A DNA stretch of 64,000 nt, from NCBI RefSeq assembly GCF_001186155.3, contig NZ_CP016540.2:1466001-1530000 (forward strand), written 5' to 3'. Shown in pieces: positions 23,608 to 31,099 of this stretch. The notes beneath the pieces are model-generated. The model ran no database searches. It was not told the origin of the DNA and saw only the letters and a list, made by a program, of their open reading frames with translations. Positions within the stretch are counted from its first letter, which is position 1. Each line of letters begins with the position of its first letter. Position numbers and translations under genes: made by a program. Source of the DNA: Planococcus versutus (GTDB taxonomy: Bacteria > Bacillota > Bacilli > Bacillales_A > Planococcaceae).

Positions 23608-23647
23608 AAAGCTCCTTAGGAAATCGACTGATTTCCTAAGGAGCTTT
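23608..23647. terminator. Bidirectional terminator between vWA gene and pbuE
   Basis: AAAGCTCCTTAGGAAATC and GATTTCCTAAGGAGCTTT form a perfect 18-bp stem with a four-base loop; the two genes converge on it. Confidence 0.92.
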
Positions 23648-23669
23648 CTTTTACTTGAATAAGCATTGT

Positions 23670-24872
23670 TTATTTTTGCTCGAAATTTGCTTTAAAATTT
23701 TGCTTAACAGTGGGTTCAATATGGCGTTTGATAGCAGGACGTGTTAGTGAAAATACGGCACAGCCAAGAGCGATAACAACAATAACAGCGCCGACCCACG
23801 GCATACTTGAGACTGAGCCGGTTTGAGTCAAAGCGATTCCGCCGATTGCTGAACCAAGTGCAATGCCCACTTGAAGGGCAGAGTTATTAAAACTTTGCTG
23901 AACGTCAGAGGTTGCAGGATCGGTTTCAATTAAATAGCTTTGTTGAGCAGGTGCAAGAGTCCAGCTGAGCGCTGCCCAAATGATCATCACTGGCAAGAAG
24001 ACAATCAATGAAAATGTGGTAAACGGCAGGATAAATAATACGACTGCAAACGCAGAGATTACCAGAATAATGCTCTTTTTCGAACCAATCGAATCAGATA
24101 ATGCGCCGCCAATTGCACCACCGCTAACTGCTGCAATACCAAACAGCAAATAACAAATACTAACCCATGTCGAGCTTAGCTGTAAATTCGTTTCGAGATA
24201 CGGCGTGAAATAAGCATAAACGGTATAATGTCCCGCTAGCATAAATAAGGTTGCAAGGTGGGCAGTGCCAATTTTTGCACTAGCGACTGCTTTTAACTGC
24301 TGTTTAATTGGAACCGCAGTGCCACCAGGAATTGGCTGGATGTAAAGTGCAATTAGCACCATTGAACCGATCGACAACAAAGCGATACCGAGGAAAATAA
24401 AACGCCATCCAAAAGCGTCTGAAATGAGAATCCCAAGCGGCACACCAAGGACCAGTGAAGAACTGATTCCCATGAAAATAAAGCCGATTGCTTTCGCGCG
24501 GTAAGGTGGCTCTACAAGTTTTGCAACGATGGTAAGAGACAAGACCACAATAAGTGCTGTACTCGCTGCAGTAATCACACGTGCAATCATCATCCACGTA
24601 AAGTCGGGACTAAAATAAGTCATAAGGTTGCCGAGAAAAAAGACAAACATGGAAATCAAGTAAACTTTTTTCCGTTCAAACTTGCTAGTAGCAACAAGTA
24701 AGACAGGACCAGCAATAGCAATAATCATGGCGAATACCGTGATTAGCTGTCCAGCAGTTGCCAAAGATACGTCAAATTCTTCAGCAATTGTTGGCAAAAT
24801 CCCCCCAACAATTAGTTCGACAAGTCCAACAGCAACGGTGGACAAGGCTAAAATATACACTTTTAAATTCAT
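23670..24872 (-). CDS. pbuE: Purine efflux transporter PbuE (MFS)
   Basis: A 400-residue MFS protein with twelve membrane helices. It begins [20 protein letters not shown], close to Bacillus subtilis PbuE, and keeps its characteristic segments ([64 protein letters not shown]). PbuE exports adenine, hypoxanthine and guanine. The assignment is confirmed by an adenine-type purine riboswitch in its leader. AAGGAAGCG precedes the ATG. The last 15 residues are polar. Confidence 0.93.
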   Translation of the reverse strand: MNLKVYILALSTVAVGLVELIVGGILPTIAEEFDVSLATAGQLITVFAMIIAIAGPVLLVATSKFERKKVYLISMFVFFLGNLMTYFSPDFTWMMIARVITAASTALIVVLSLTIVAKLVEPPYRAKAIGFIFMGISSSLVLGVPLGILISDAFGWRFIFLGIALLSIGSMVLIALYIQPIPGGTAVPIKQQLKAVASAKIGTAHLATLFMLAGHYTVYAYFTPYLETNLQLSSTWVSICYLLFGIAAVSGGAIGGALSDSIGSKKSIILVISAFAVVLFILPFTTFSLIVFLPVMIIWAALSWTLAPAQQSYLIETDPATSDVQQSFNNSALQVGIALGSAIGGIALTQTGSVSSMPWVGAVIVVIALGCAVFSLTRPAIKRHIEPTVKQNFKANFEQK

Positions 24873-24936
24873 TTTCGTACGCTTCCTTTCTTGAGTACAT
24901 TAATCAAACTTCCAAAGATTTTTATAAGAAAACATA

Positions 24937-25040
24937 AAAAAATCCTAATTACAAAAAACGAACAAGTCGTTTTCTGTAATCAGGATTTTTCGGCTCCTGG
25001 TAGAGACCCCTAAGCCATACCCTTAAGGTTATACAGATGC
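24937..25040 (-). promoter_or_regulatory. Adenine riboswitch of pbuE with terminator platform
   Basis: On the minus strand the aptamer runs from about 25037 to 24972: P1 CTGTA/TACAG, the core GTATGGC, GGGTCTCTACC and CCTGATTACAG. The base that selects the ligand is U (GATTAC, not GACTAC), indicating adenine. The 3' half of the aptamer (AAATCCTGATTACA) can instead pair with TGTAATTAGGATTT to form a terminator with a T-run (24939-24990). Adenine binding should prevent that, so it is an ON switch, as known for B. subtilis pbuE. Confidence 0.93.
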
Positions 25041-25129
25041 ATATAATAAGTACGTTAAAATATTACTACAGTTTAGAAGTTTCTGCAAGTATGCTAATCA
25101 AAAGCTCAAAATCTATAATGAAAATAATT

Positions 25130-25321
25130 GTTCAACTATATATGTTGAACTAATAAACCTATAGGAGTCGATATTCCGCAAAACAGCTCGCTTGCCGGGG
25201 ACTCGCGCTGAAATCCAAGGCGTCTTCGCTATTTGCTCCATCTCTTCAGAGACACTTCCCAGCAAAGGCTTGTCCCTAGCGTCGAAGCGGCATATTTATT
25301 GGATTCTTTAATTCAACAAAT
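25130..25321. repeat. GC-rich imperfect palindrome element
   Basis: A small dyad GTTCAAC-N7-GTTGAAC (25130-25150) is followed by an unusually GC-rich block (about 25170-25290: GGGGACTCGCGCTGAAATCC, GGCGTCTTCGCTATTTGCTC, CCTAGCGTCGAAGCGGC). The outer parts are loosely inverted: TGTTGAACTAA...ATATTCCGC at the left and, on the other strand, TGTTGAATTAA...ATATGCCGC at the right. It looks like an interspersed non-coding repeat rather than a gene. The rest of 25041-25400 holds only AT-rich sequence. Confidence 0.5.
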
Positions 25322-25400
25322 ATAATTTATAATTACATTCTCCAAATGGGCACTATGTGCTATTATATGTAAGATATTCCAATTTGAAAGGAAGTATACG

Positions 25401-26699
25401 ATGAATCAGACAAGTATTCAGTCAAACAGAGAAACCGCGTATTTTATTATTAGTTTAGTTTTTAGCATTGTTATTTACGCACTAGCAGCTGTATCGATTA
25501 TCGGTATTGCCATTGCCTTAACCATTTTTATCATTTTACTTTTCACAAACGCAATTATGCTTGGTTCGATTCGCGGTAATGGTGTCCGGATTCATGAGCG
25601 GCAGTTTCCAGACGTTTACGAGCGTGTCCAAGTTTTAGCGAAACAAATGGAACTGAAAAAAGTGCCGGATGTTTTTGTCATTCAATCGGAAGGAGCACTT
25701 AATGCTTTCGCAACTCGTTTCTTCGGTCGCGACATGGTCGTTTTGTATTCTGAAGTGTTTGAACTGGCACGTGAGCAGGGGCAAGAAGAGCTAGACTTTA
25801 TCATTGCTCACGAACTGGCTCATATTAAACGCCGCCATGTTTGGAAAAACTTATTGATTTTACCAGCTGGATTTATTCCGTTTTTAGGCGAAGCGTACAG
25901 CCGGTCTTGTGAATACACGTGTGATCGCCACGCTGCGTTTACAATTCAAAACGCGTCAGCTGCAAAACGTGCATTAACGCTTCTTGGAATTGGCAAAAAG
26001 ACATATGTAGAAGTAAACGAAGACGCTTATTGTGAACAAATCGCTACAGAATCAAACGCTGTTGTGTGGTTAAGTGAAGTGTTATCGACGCATCCTCGCT
26101 TACCAAAACGTATTCAGGCTATCAGCCAATTTGATAATAAGGATGCCAAGTTTTACGAGCCTGCTCACGGCAAAATCGTTGTGGGTGCCATAGCAATACT
26201 AGGTGTGCTCGGTGCTGCTTACTTGCTGACGGTTGCTCTTTTTGCAGGAAGCGCATTTGCATTTTCACAGTTCTTACCGGATTTTGAGGATGCTCTTTAT
26301 GAAGAGGATTACGCAGTAGAAGGCCAAACCGCTTTAATGTCTGCTGTTTCGATGGGTGACCTTCCAGCAGTTGAAGAAGCAATTGCAAACGGTGAAGAGT
26401 TGAATGCAAAGGATTCTGAAGGAGCAGATGCCTTGATGTACGCCACTTATTCTGGAGATTTGGCGATGATGGCGTATTTATTAGATGCCGGAGCAGATGC
26501 CAATACGGCCGATGACTACTCAACAGCACTTGGAACAGCTGTGATCTATGGTGAAAATGAAAGCGCATTGCTGTTAATGGAAAACGGAGCAGATCCTGCA
26601 TTGCCTGGACCGGACGGCTTGAATGCAATCGATCATTCGGGGCTGAGAGTAGAGCAGAGTTTTTGGAGATGTTGGAAGAAGGAAATTGATCTTACTTGA
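25401..26699 (+). CDS. M48 metallopeptidase with C-terminal ankyrin repeats; late frameshift
   Basis: A 432-residue membrane protein. Two N-terminal helices, then an M48 (HtpX/Ste24-like) zinc protease domain with HELAH near residue 136 and the third ligand in CEYTCDRHAAFT. A third helix (GKIVVGAIAILGVLGAAYLL) leads to about 110 residues of ankyrin repeats (TALMSAVSMGDLPAVEEAIA, DALMYATYSGDLAMMAYLLD). Near 26640 the frame seems one base short: the other frame reads GAESRAEFLEMLEEGN and stops, a natural ankyrin end, instead of LRVEQSFWRCWKKEIDLT. The core is intact, so the enzyme may still work. Confidence 0.85.
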   Translation: MNQTSIQSNRETAYFIISLVFSIVIYALAAVSIIGIAIALTIFIILLFTNAIMLGSIRGNGVRIHERQFPDVYERVQVLAKQMELKKVPDVFVIQSEGALNAFATRFFGRDMVVLYSEVFELAREQGQEELDFIIAHELAHIKRRHVWKNLLILPAGFIPFLGEAYSRSCEYTCDRHAAFTIQNASAAKRALTLLGIGKKTYVEVNEDAYCEQIATESNAVVWLSEVLSTHPRLPKRIQAISQFDNKDAKFYEPAHGKIVVGAIAILGVLGAAYLLTVALFAGSAFAFSQFLPDFEDALYEEDYAVEGQTALMSAVSMGDLPAVEEAIANGEELNAKDSEGADALMYATYSGDLAMMAYLLDAGADANTADDYSTALGTAVIYGENESALLLMENGADPALPGPDGLNAIDHSGLRVEQSFWRCWKKEIDLT

Positions 26700-26751
26700 T
26701 CTTCAATGATTACTTGAATAGTGTCGTTTCTTAACCTACATCCCAATTAAT

Positions 26752-26798
26752 AAAGAAACCAAAAGAGTGGAAAATCTCTTGGTTTCTTTATTTTTTTA
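26752..26798 (+). terminator. Terminator after the M48 gene
   Basis: AAAGAAACCAAAAGAG pairs with CTCTTGGTTTCTTT (two A bulged), followed by TTTTTTT. Confidence 0.85.
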
Positions 26799-26955
26799 TG
26801 TAGAATGAACTTGTGATACACGTAAACGTTATTAGAAGGGGAGAAAGTTTTGATCATCATGCCTATAGAGAAAACTGCAAAGCACCAGTAATACGATCGG
26901 TTTTTTAAGTATGCAATAATTGTTCCTCAAAAATGATTCGGTGCTTTTAGATCAA

Positions 26956-28002
26956 TTATTCTTTACGAAATACCCAAGCACGCTGAGCCACAAAGCCAAC
27001 GATAAAGAGAATGGCATCCACACCGACTTTCAAAATCATTTCTCCACGTCCGAGCCACTCGGCATAAAGCAAATGAACTGAACCGGCAGAAGTTAGCATG
27101 ATAAACGCAGCCAGTATATAATAACGAACAAGCGACTTGCTGGATCCTTGTTTAAAGACTTTATTGCGGTTGACGTAATAATTAAACAATGAAGACAAAA
27201 TGCGTGCCGCAATGGTTGCTAAAATAATGAACAGCTCTGGAGCTGGATCTTTAAGCAGTTGGATAAATACCCAATAAAGTCCGATGTCCAGTGCAAAAGA
27301 TGCTCCTCCCGACAACCCATAAAAGATAAATACTTTATAAATATGGTAGGAATCTCTCAACGGGTGGAAATGGGAGGTTTGGTTGTCATCCAAATAGATG
27401 GTGTCAATTGTCACTTCTCCTACACCCATCTTATTTTTTCCTAAATACGCCAACACATTCATTTCATATTCAAATCGCTCACCGATTACCGTAAGCATTT
27501 GGGGGAGATACTTAACCGGAATGCCTCTTAATCCGGTCTGCGTGTCAGAGAGGACAACGCCGGTTGAAAGTCTAAACAGCAACCGCGTAAAGCGATTGCC
27601 AAATCGACTTCTAAGTGGAATGTTTTTTCCAGTGAAGTCTCGAACACCAAGCACAACTTGATCAGGTGTCTTGAGTAAATGTTGCGCTAATTTCACCATG
27701 TCATTAGCTGAATGCTGACCATCTGCATCCGCTGTGATGACGGCTTTAAATGGAAGTTTGTTTGTGAGTATGTAGTGAAACGCGGTTTTTAAAGCGCGCC
27801 CTTTTCCTTGGTTAACGGCATGGCTCACTACCGTTATTTCTTTATGTAATTCCAGTGACTTAAATATAGTCGAATATTCTTTGCCGCTACCATCATCAAC
27901 AACGATAATGTTTTGGAAACCAGCTTCGATTATTTGTTGGACTACATTCAAGCATTTTTGATCTGGTTTATATGCTGGAATAATAATAGCGAATTGTTCC
28001 AC
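26956..28002 (-). CDS. Glycosyltransferase family 2 fused to GtrA domain
   Basis: A 348-residue protein. Residues 1-225 are a dolichol-phosphate-mannose-synthase-like GT2 domain: IIPAYKPDQKC, VVDDGSGKEY, the D-x-D region ADADGQHS and SDTQTGLRGIPV. Residues 228-346 are a GtrA domain with four membrane helices and the closing motif YVNRNKVFK. The enzyme probably charges a polyprenyl-phosphate with a sugar and helps to flip it for cell-wall or teichoic-acid glycosylation. GTG start behind AAAGGAGG. Confidence 0.88.
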   Translation of the reverse strand: MEQFAIIIPAYKPDQKCLNVVQQIIEAGFQNIIVVDDGSGKEYSTIFKSLELHKEITVVSHAVNQGKGRALKTAFHYILTNKLPFKAVITADADGQHSANDMVKLAQHLLKTPDQVVLGVRDFTGKNIPLRSRFGNRFTRLLFRLSTGVVLSDTQTGLRGIPVKYLPQMLTVIGERFEYEMNVLAYLGKNKMGVGEVTIDTIYLDDNQTSHFHPLRDSYHIYKVFIFYGLSGGASFALDIGLYWVFIQLLKDPAPELFIILATIAARILSSLFNYYVNRNKVFKQGSSKSLVRYYILAAFIMLTSAGSVHLLYAEWLGRGEMILKVGVDAILFIVGFVAQRAWVFRKE

Positions 28003-28333
28003 ATAGGGCCTCCTTTCTGTTTTTGCTAGCTCGTGAAGTTTGTCATCAAGCGATTAACTAAATGCTTTGACAGTAGAGTCTTCATTATAAGAATACCCTC
28101 GTGTCATTGACTTCACACAGTATTTAAAAAGTTAGTAAAAATTTTATCTGAATGTTAAAAAGTGATTAGTAAAAAAAGAGGAACTTTAATAATATCTAAG
28201 AAGTAGAGCCTTATTTTTAAAGGTAAAATCAATAAGAGTGTTGAATGACTTTTAAAAAATTAAGTCATCAAACTACAGTTTTCCAAATAGCGGTAAGTTA
28301 CAAGTATGTTCAGTAAAAAGGAGAGCAATATCC
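28003..28333. other. Intergenic stretch with nothing recognised
   Basis: AT-rich sequence between divergent genes; it must hold both promoters. No repeat of family A or B and no hairpin of note. Confidence 0.4.
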
Positions 28334-29095
28334 ATGTCAATCGCCAACTATGCTAAGTTCCAGCAATACAAAAAAAGGATTCAATCGATTCCACCATCAT
28401 ATACAAAAGAAGAACTAATTAACGAAGAATTTCTACTAGCAAGAGACGACAAGAAAAAGTTAGAGATTTATTATGCGCCTTTTGAGTATGTGAATAAAGA
28501 TGCGAAAATTGTGATTGTGGGCATCACACCTGGATTTCATCAAATGAAAAAATCGTTTTCAACGGTAATAGGTGCAGTCGAGACAGAACACGATGATGAA
28601 GAAATTCTTCGGCAAGTGAAAAACAACTCTAGTTTTGAAGGACCTATGCGAAAAAATTTAGTAAAGATGTTAGATGAGTTGGAGTTGAATGAGTATTTGG
28701 GGTTGTGTTCTAGTTTAGAGTTATTCGAGGAAGCTAGCCACTTGGTACATACAACATCCGTAATTGCTTATCCGGTATTCTATAATGGCAAAAATTACAG
28801 CGGCTCAACTCCGAATTTAGTGAAAAACAAGCTGTTGAAAAAATACATGACAGAGAATTTTGCAGAAGAATTAAAGGATTTAAGTGAATCTTTGATTATT
28901 CCTTTAGGTGTAAACGTTTCGAATGCCTTGAATTATTTAGTAGAGCAACGAGTGATTTCAAGCGCGCAAATTCTTGTAGGTTTTCCACACCCTTCAGGAG
29001 GTAACGGACACCGCCATAAGCAATTTGCAGACAATAAAGACGCGATGAAAAATAAACTGAAAGATCATTTTGCGAAAGTGAAATTCATCAACTAA
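28334..29095 (+). CDS. Uracil-DNA-glycosylase-like protein
   Basis: A 253-residue soluble protein. Two segments recall the uracil-DNA glycosylase superfamily: VIVGITPGFHQ (near residue 62, motif A position) and GFPHPSGGNGHRHKQF (near 219, the H-P-S motif B position). The residue that activates water in UDGs is not obvious, so it may act on another base or only bind. AAAGGAGAGC precedes the ATG. It is the first of three consecutive plus-strand genes (with a macrodomain protein 24 bases on and a vWA protein). Confidence 0.65.
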   Translation: MSIANYAKFQQYKKRIQSIPPSYTKEELINEEFLLARDDKKKLEIYYAPFEYVNKDAKIVIVGITPGFHQMKKSFSTVIGAVETEHDDEEILRQVKNNSSFEGPMRKNLVKMLDELELNEYLGLCSSLELFEEASHLVHTTSVIAYPVFYNGKNYSGSTPNLVKNKLLKKYMTENFAEELKDLSESLIIPLGVNVSNALNYLVEQRVISSAQILVGFPHPSGGNGHRHKQFADNKDAMKNKLKDHFAKVKFIN

Positions 29096-29118
29096 TTTAA
29101 CGAAAAGGAGATGTCCGC

Positions 29119-30105
29119 ATGCCACTAGAAATCGTACGAAATGATATTACGAAGATGACGACGGATGCTGTTGTCAATGCCGCCAACACCCATTTAAAAA
29201 GGGGTGGCGGTGTGTGTGGTGCTGTATTTAATGCGGCAGGAGCTCAGGCGTTACAAAAGGCATGCGACCAGATTGGTTATTGCGCTGTGGGAAGAGCGGT
29301 GCATACAAATGCTTTTGCACTGGATGCCAAATACATTATCCATACGGTTGGACCTGTTTGGCAAGGGGGTAGCCACAACGAAGAAGTATTGCTTCGAGAT
29401 TGTTATACAAGTTCACTTGAACTTGCTCACGAGCTTGGCTGTGAGTCGATTTCTTTTCCGCTCATTTCCACTGGAATATTTGGCTATCCAAAAGAACTGG
29501 CTTTGCAGATTGCTGTTTCTGCAATTGATAAATTTTTAAAGACGCATGAAATGCATGTGTCTGTTGTGGTGTTCGACAACCAATCTTTCGGAATTAGTAA
29601 AAAACTTTATCAATCAATTGCGGCTTTTATGGATGATAATGAAGTAAGTGCACTGGAGAAGAAGGATGCTCGCTATCGCAAGAAAACTAGTTCAGAAACT
29701 GCGTTGTCTAGTGTAGAAGAAGAAGTGAAAATTGAATCCAATTTAAAGGATATTTTTAAAGATATGAATGAATCTTTTTCACAACGACTACTCCGATTTA
29801 TTGACGAAAAAGAAATGACAGATACCGAAACCTATAAAAAAGCGAATATTGATCGCAAGCTGTTTTCCAAGATTCGGAACAATACAGACTACACCCCTTT
29901 AAAAAAGACCATTATCGCTTTTGCGATAGCTCTTGAACTGGATCTAGCTGAAACAGAGGATTTGCTTGAAACAGCAGGGTATCGATTATCGCGTAGCCAT
30001 AAATTTGATTTAATCATTTTGTATTTTATTAAACAGAAAAATTATAACATTCATGAAATCAACGAAGCGTTGTTCGCGTTTGATCAAATGCTTCTAGGTG
30101 CGTGA
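29119..30105 (+). CDS. Macrodomain protein with C-terminal helical domain
   Basis: A 328-residue protein. Residues 1-165 are a MacroD/YmdB-type macrodomain: TDAVVNAANTHLKRGGGVCG, KYIIHTVGPVW, and FPLISTGIFGYPKELA, all in the ADP-ribose pocket; members remove ADP-ribose from proteins or nucleic acids or deacetylate O-acetyl-ADP-ribose. Residues 210-328 form a separate helical domain (RKLFSKIRNNTDYTPLKKTI, ALELDLAETEDLLETAGYRL, INEALFAFDQMLLG) which resembles an Xre-like helix-turn-helix fold and is found fused to various effector domains. AAAGGAGATG precedes the ATG. Confidence 0.88.
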   Translation: MPLEIVRNDITKMTTDAVVNAANTHLKRGGGVCGAVFNAAGAQALQKACDQIGYCAVGRAVHTNAFALDAKYIIHTVGPVWQGGSHNEEVLLRDCYTSSLELAHELGCESISFPLISTGIFGYPKELALQIAVSAIDKFLKTHEMHVSVVVFDNQSFGISKKLYQSIAAFMDDNEVSALEKKDARYRKKTSSETALSSVEEEVKIESNLKDIFKDMNESFSQRLLRFIDEKEMTDTETYKKANIDRKLFSKIRNNTDYTPLKKTIIAFAIALELDLAETEDLLETAGYRLSRSHKFDLIILYFIKQKNYNIHEINEALFAFDQMLLGA

Positions 30106-30186
30106 AATGTCGCTTTAAAAGCGACCCATTCGATTGTTGAAAATCATATCCTTAAGTTGTAAAGAAAACTTGAGGAGGAATAGATA

Positions 30187-30837
30187 ATGAAAAAAAAAAC
30201 GACAGAATTGGTGTTTATTCTCGATAAAAGTGGTTCAATGGCTGGACTAGAGCAGGATACCATTGGTGGCTTTAACGCATTGATCGAAAAGCAGCGGAAG
30301 CTTTCGGGCGACGTCCGTGTCACAACTGTATTGTTCAATCAAGGCTACGAACTCTTGCATGACAGAATTTCGCTAAAAAGTGTTTCTCCACTAGCTGAAA
30401 AAGACTACCAAGTAGGAGGAATGACGGCGCTATTGGATGCAATCGGTTCGACAATACAGAAAACGAGCAATGTGCAAAAAAGCACGATGCAAGAACATCG
30501 AGCAGATAAAGTGATGATTGTGATTACGACAGATGGCTTAGAAAATGCCAGTTGTGAATATACGTATAAAAAAATCCATGAACTGATTGCGATGCAGAAA
30601 AAACAAGCTCACTGGGAATTTATCTTTCTTGGTGCGAATATTGACGCAGTCGCGACTGCAAAACAATTCGGAGTAGGAGAAGATTTTGCAGTTAACTACC
30701 ATGCGGATGCAATGGGAACTCAGTTGAACTATGACGTATTGAGTGAAGCCATTACTTCTTTTAGAACTGGTAAAAAAATTGATCGTAGCTGGAAAAAAGA
30801 CATCGAGAAAGATTTTATCACTCGTTTGAAAAAATAA
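30187..30837 (+). CDS. vWA-domain protein (TerY-like)
   Basis: A 216-residue protein made of one von Willebrand A domain: LVFILDKSGSMAGLEQDTIG gives the D-x-S-x-S metal site, GGMTALLDAIG the threonine loop, and VIVITTDGLENASCEY the second aspartate. GGAGGAATAG lies before the ATG. It follows the macrodomain gene by 80 bases on the same strand and is likely co-expressed. TerY-type vWA proteins take part in tellurium/stress-response complexes; the direct partner here would be the macrodomain protein. Confidence 0.85.
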   Translation: MKKKTTELVFILDKSGSMAGLEQDTIGGFNALIEKQRKLSGDVRVTTVLFNQGYELLHDRISLKSVSPLAEKDYQVGGMTALLDAIGSTIQKTSNVQKSTMQEHRADKVMIVITTDGLENASCEYTYKKIHELIAMQKKQAHWEFIFLGANIDAVATAKQFGVGEDFAVNYHADAMGTQLNYDVLSEAITSFRTGKKIDRSWKKDIEKDFITRLKK

Positions 30838-30847
30838 TACGAAAAAC

Positions 30848-30882
30848 AAGAGCTCGCTGGCTTATTGCCAACGAGTTTTTTC
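30848..30882 (+). terminator. Terminator after the UDG-macro-vWA genes
   Basis: GCTCGCTGGC and GCCAACGAGT pair around TTATT (one mismatch), followed by TTTTT. Confidence 0.75.
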
Positions 30883-31099
30883 GTTCAGCGAGAGTAATTG
30901 TTAGCAGTTTCTCTATGAGTTCGAAAGAAAAAATTCAACTACATGAACGATTGTGCTTAAATAAATGATTATAGGAAAAATTATGAAATTAATAATAAAA
31001 ATTTCTTGTTATAACCACTATTTATCTATAACATAAGAATTTACTAGTACTCATTTTAAAACATAAATCGAACAAATCATTTTTATCATTAAAGGATGT

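Noticed and set aside
26122..26628. 168-codon minus-strand frame inside the M48 gene
   Set aside because: Composition is that of an antisense shadow (rich in H, R, Q, L) and the plus strand carries clear M48 and ankyrin motifs.
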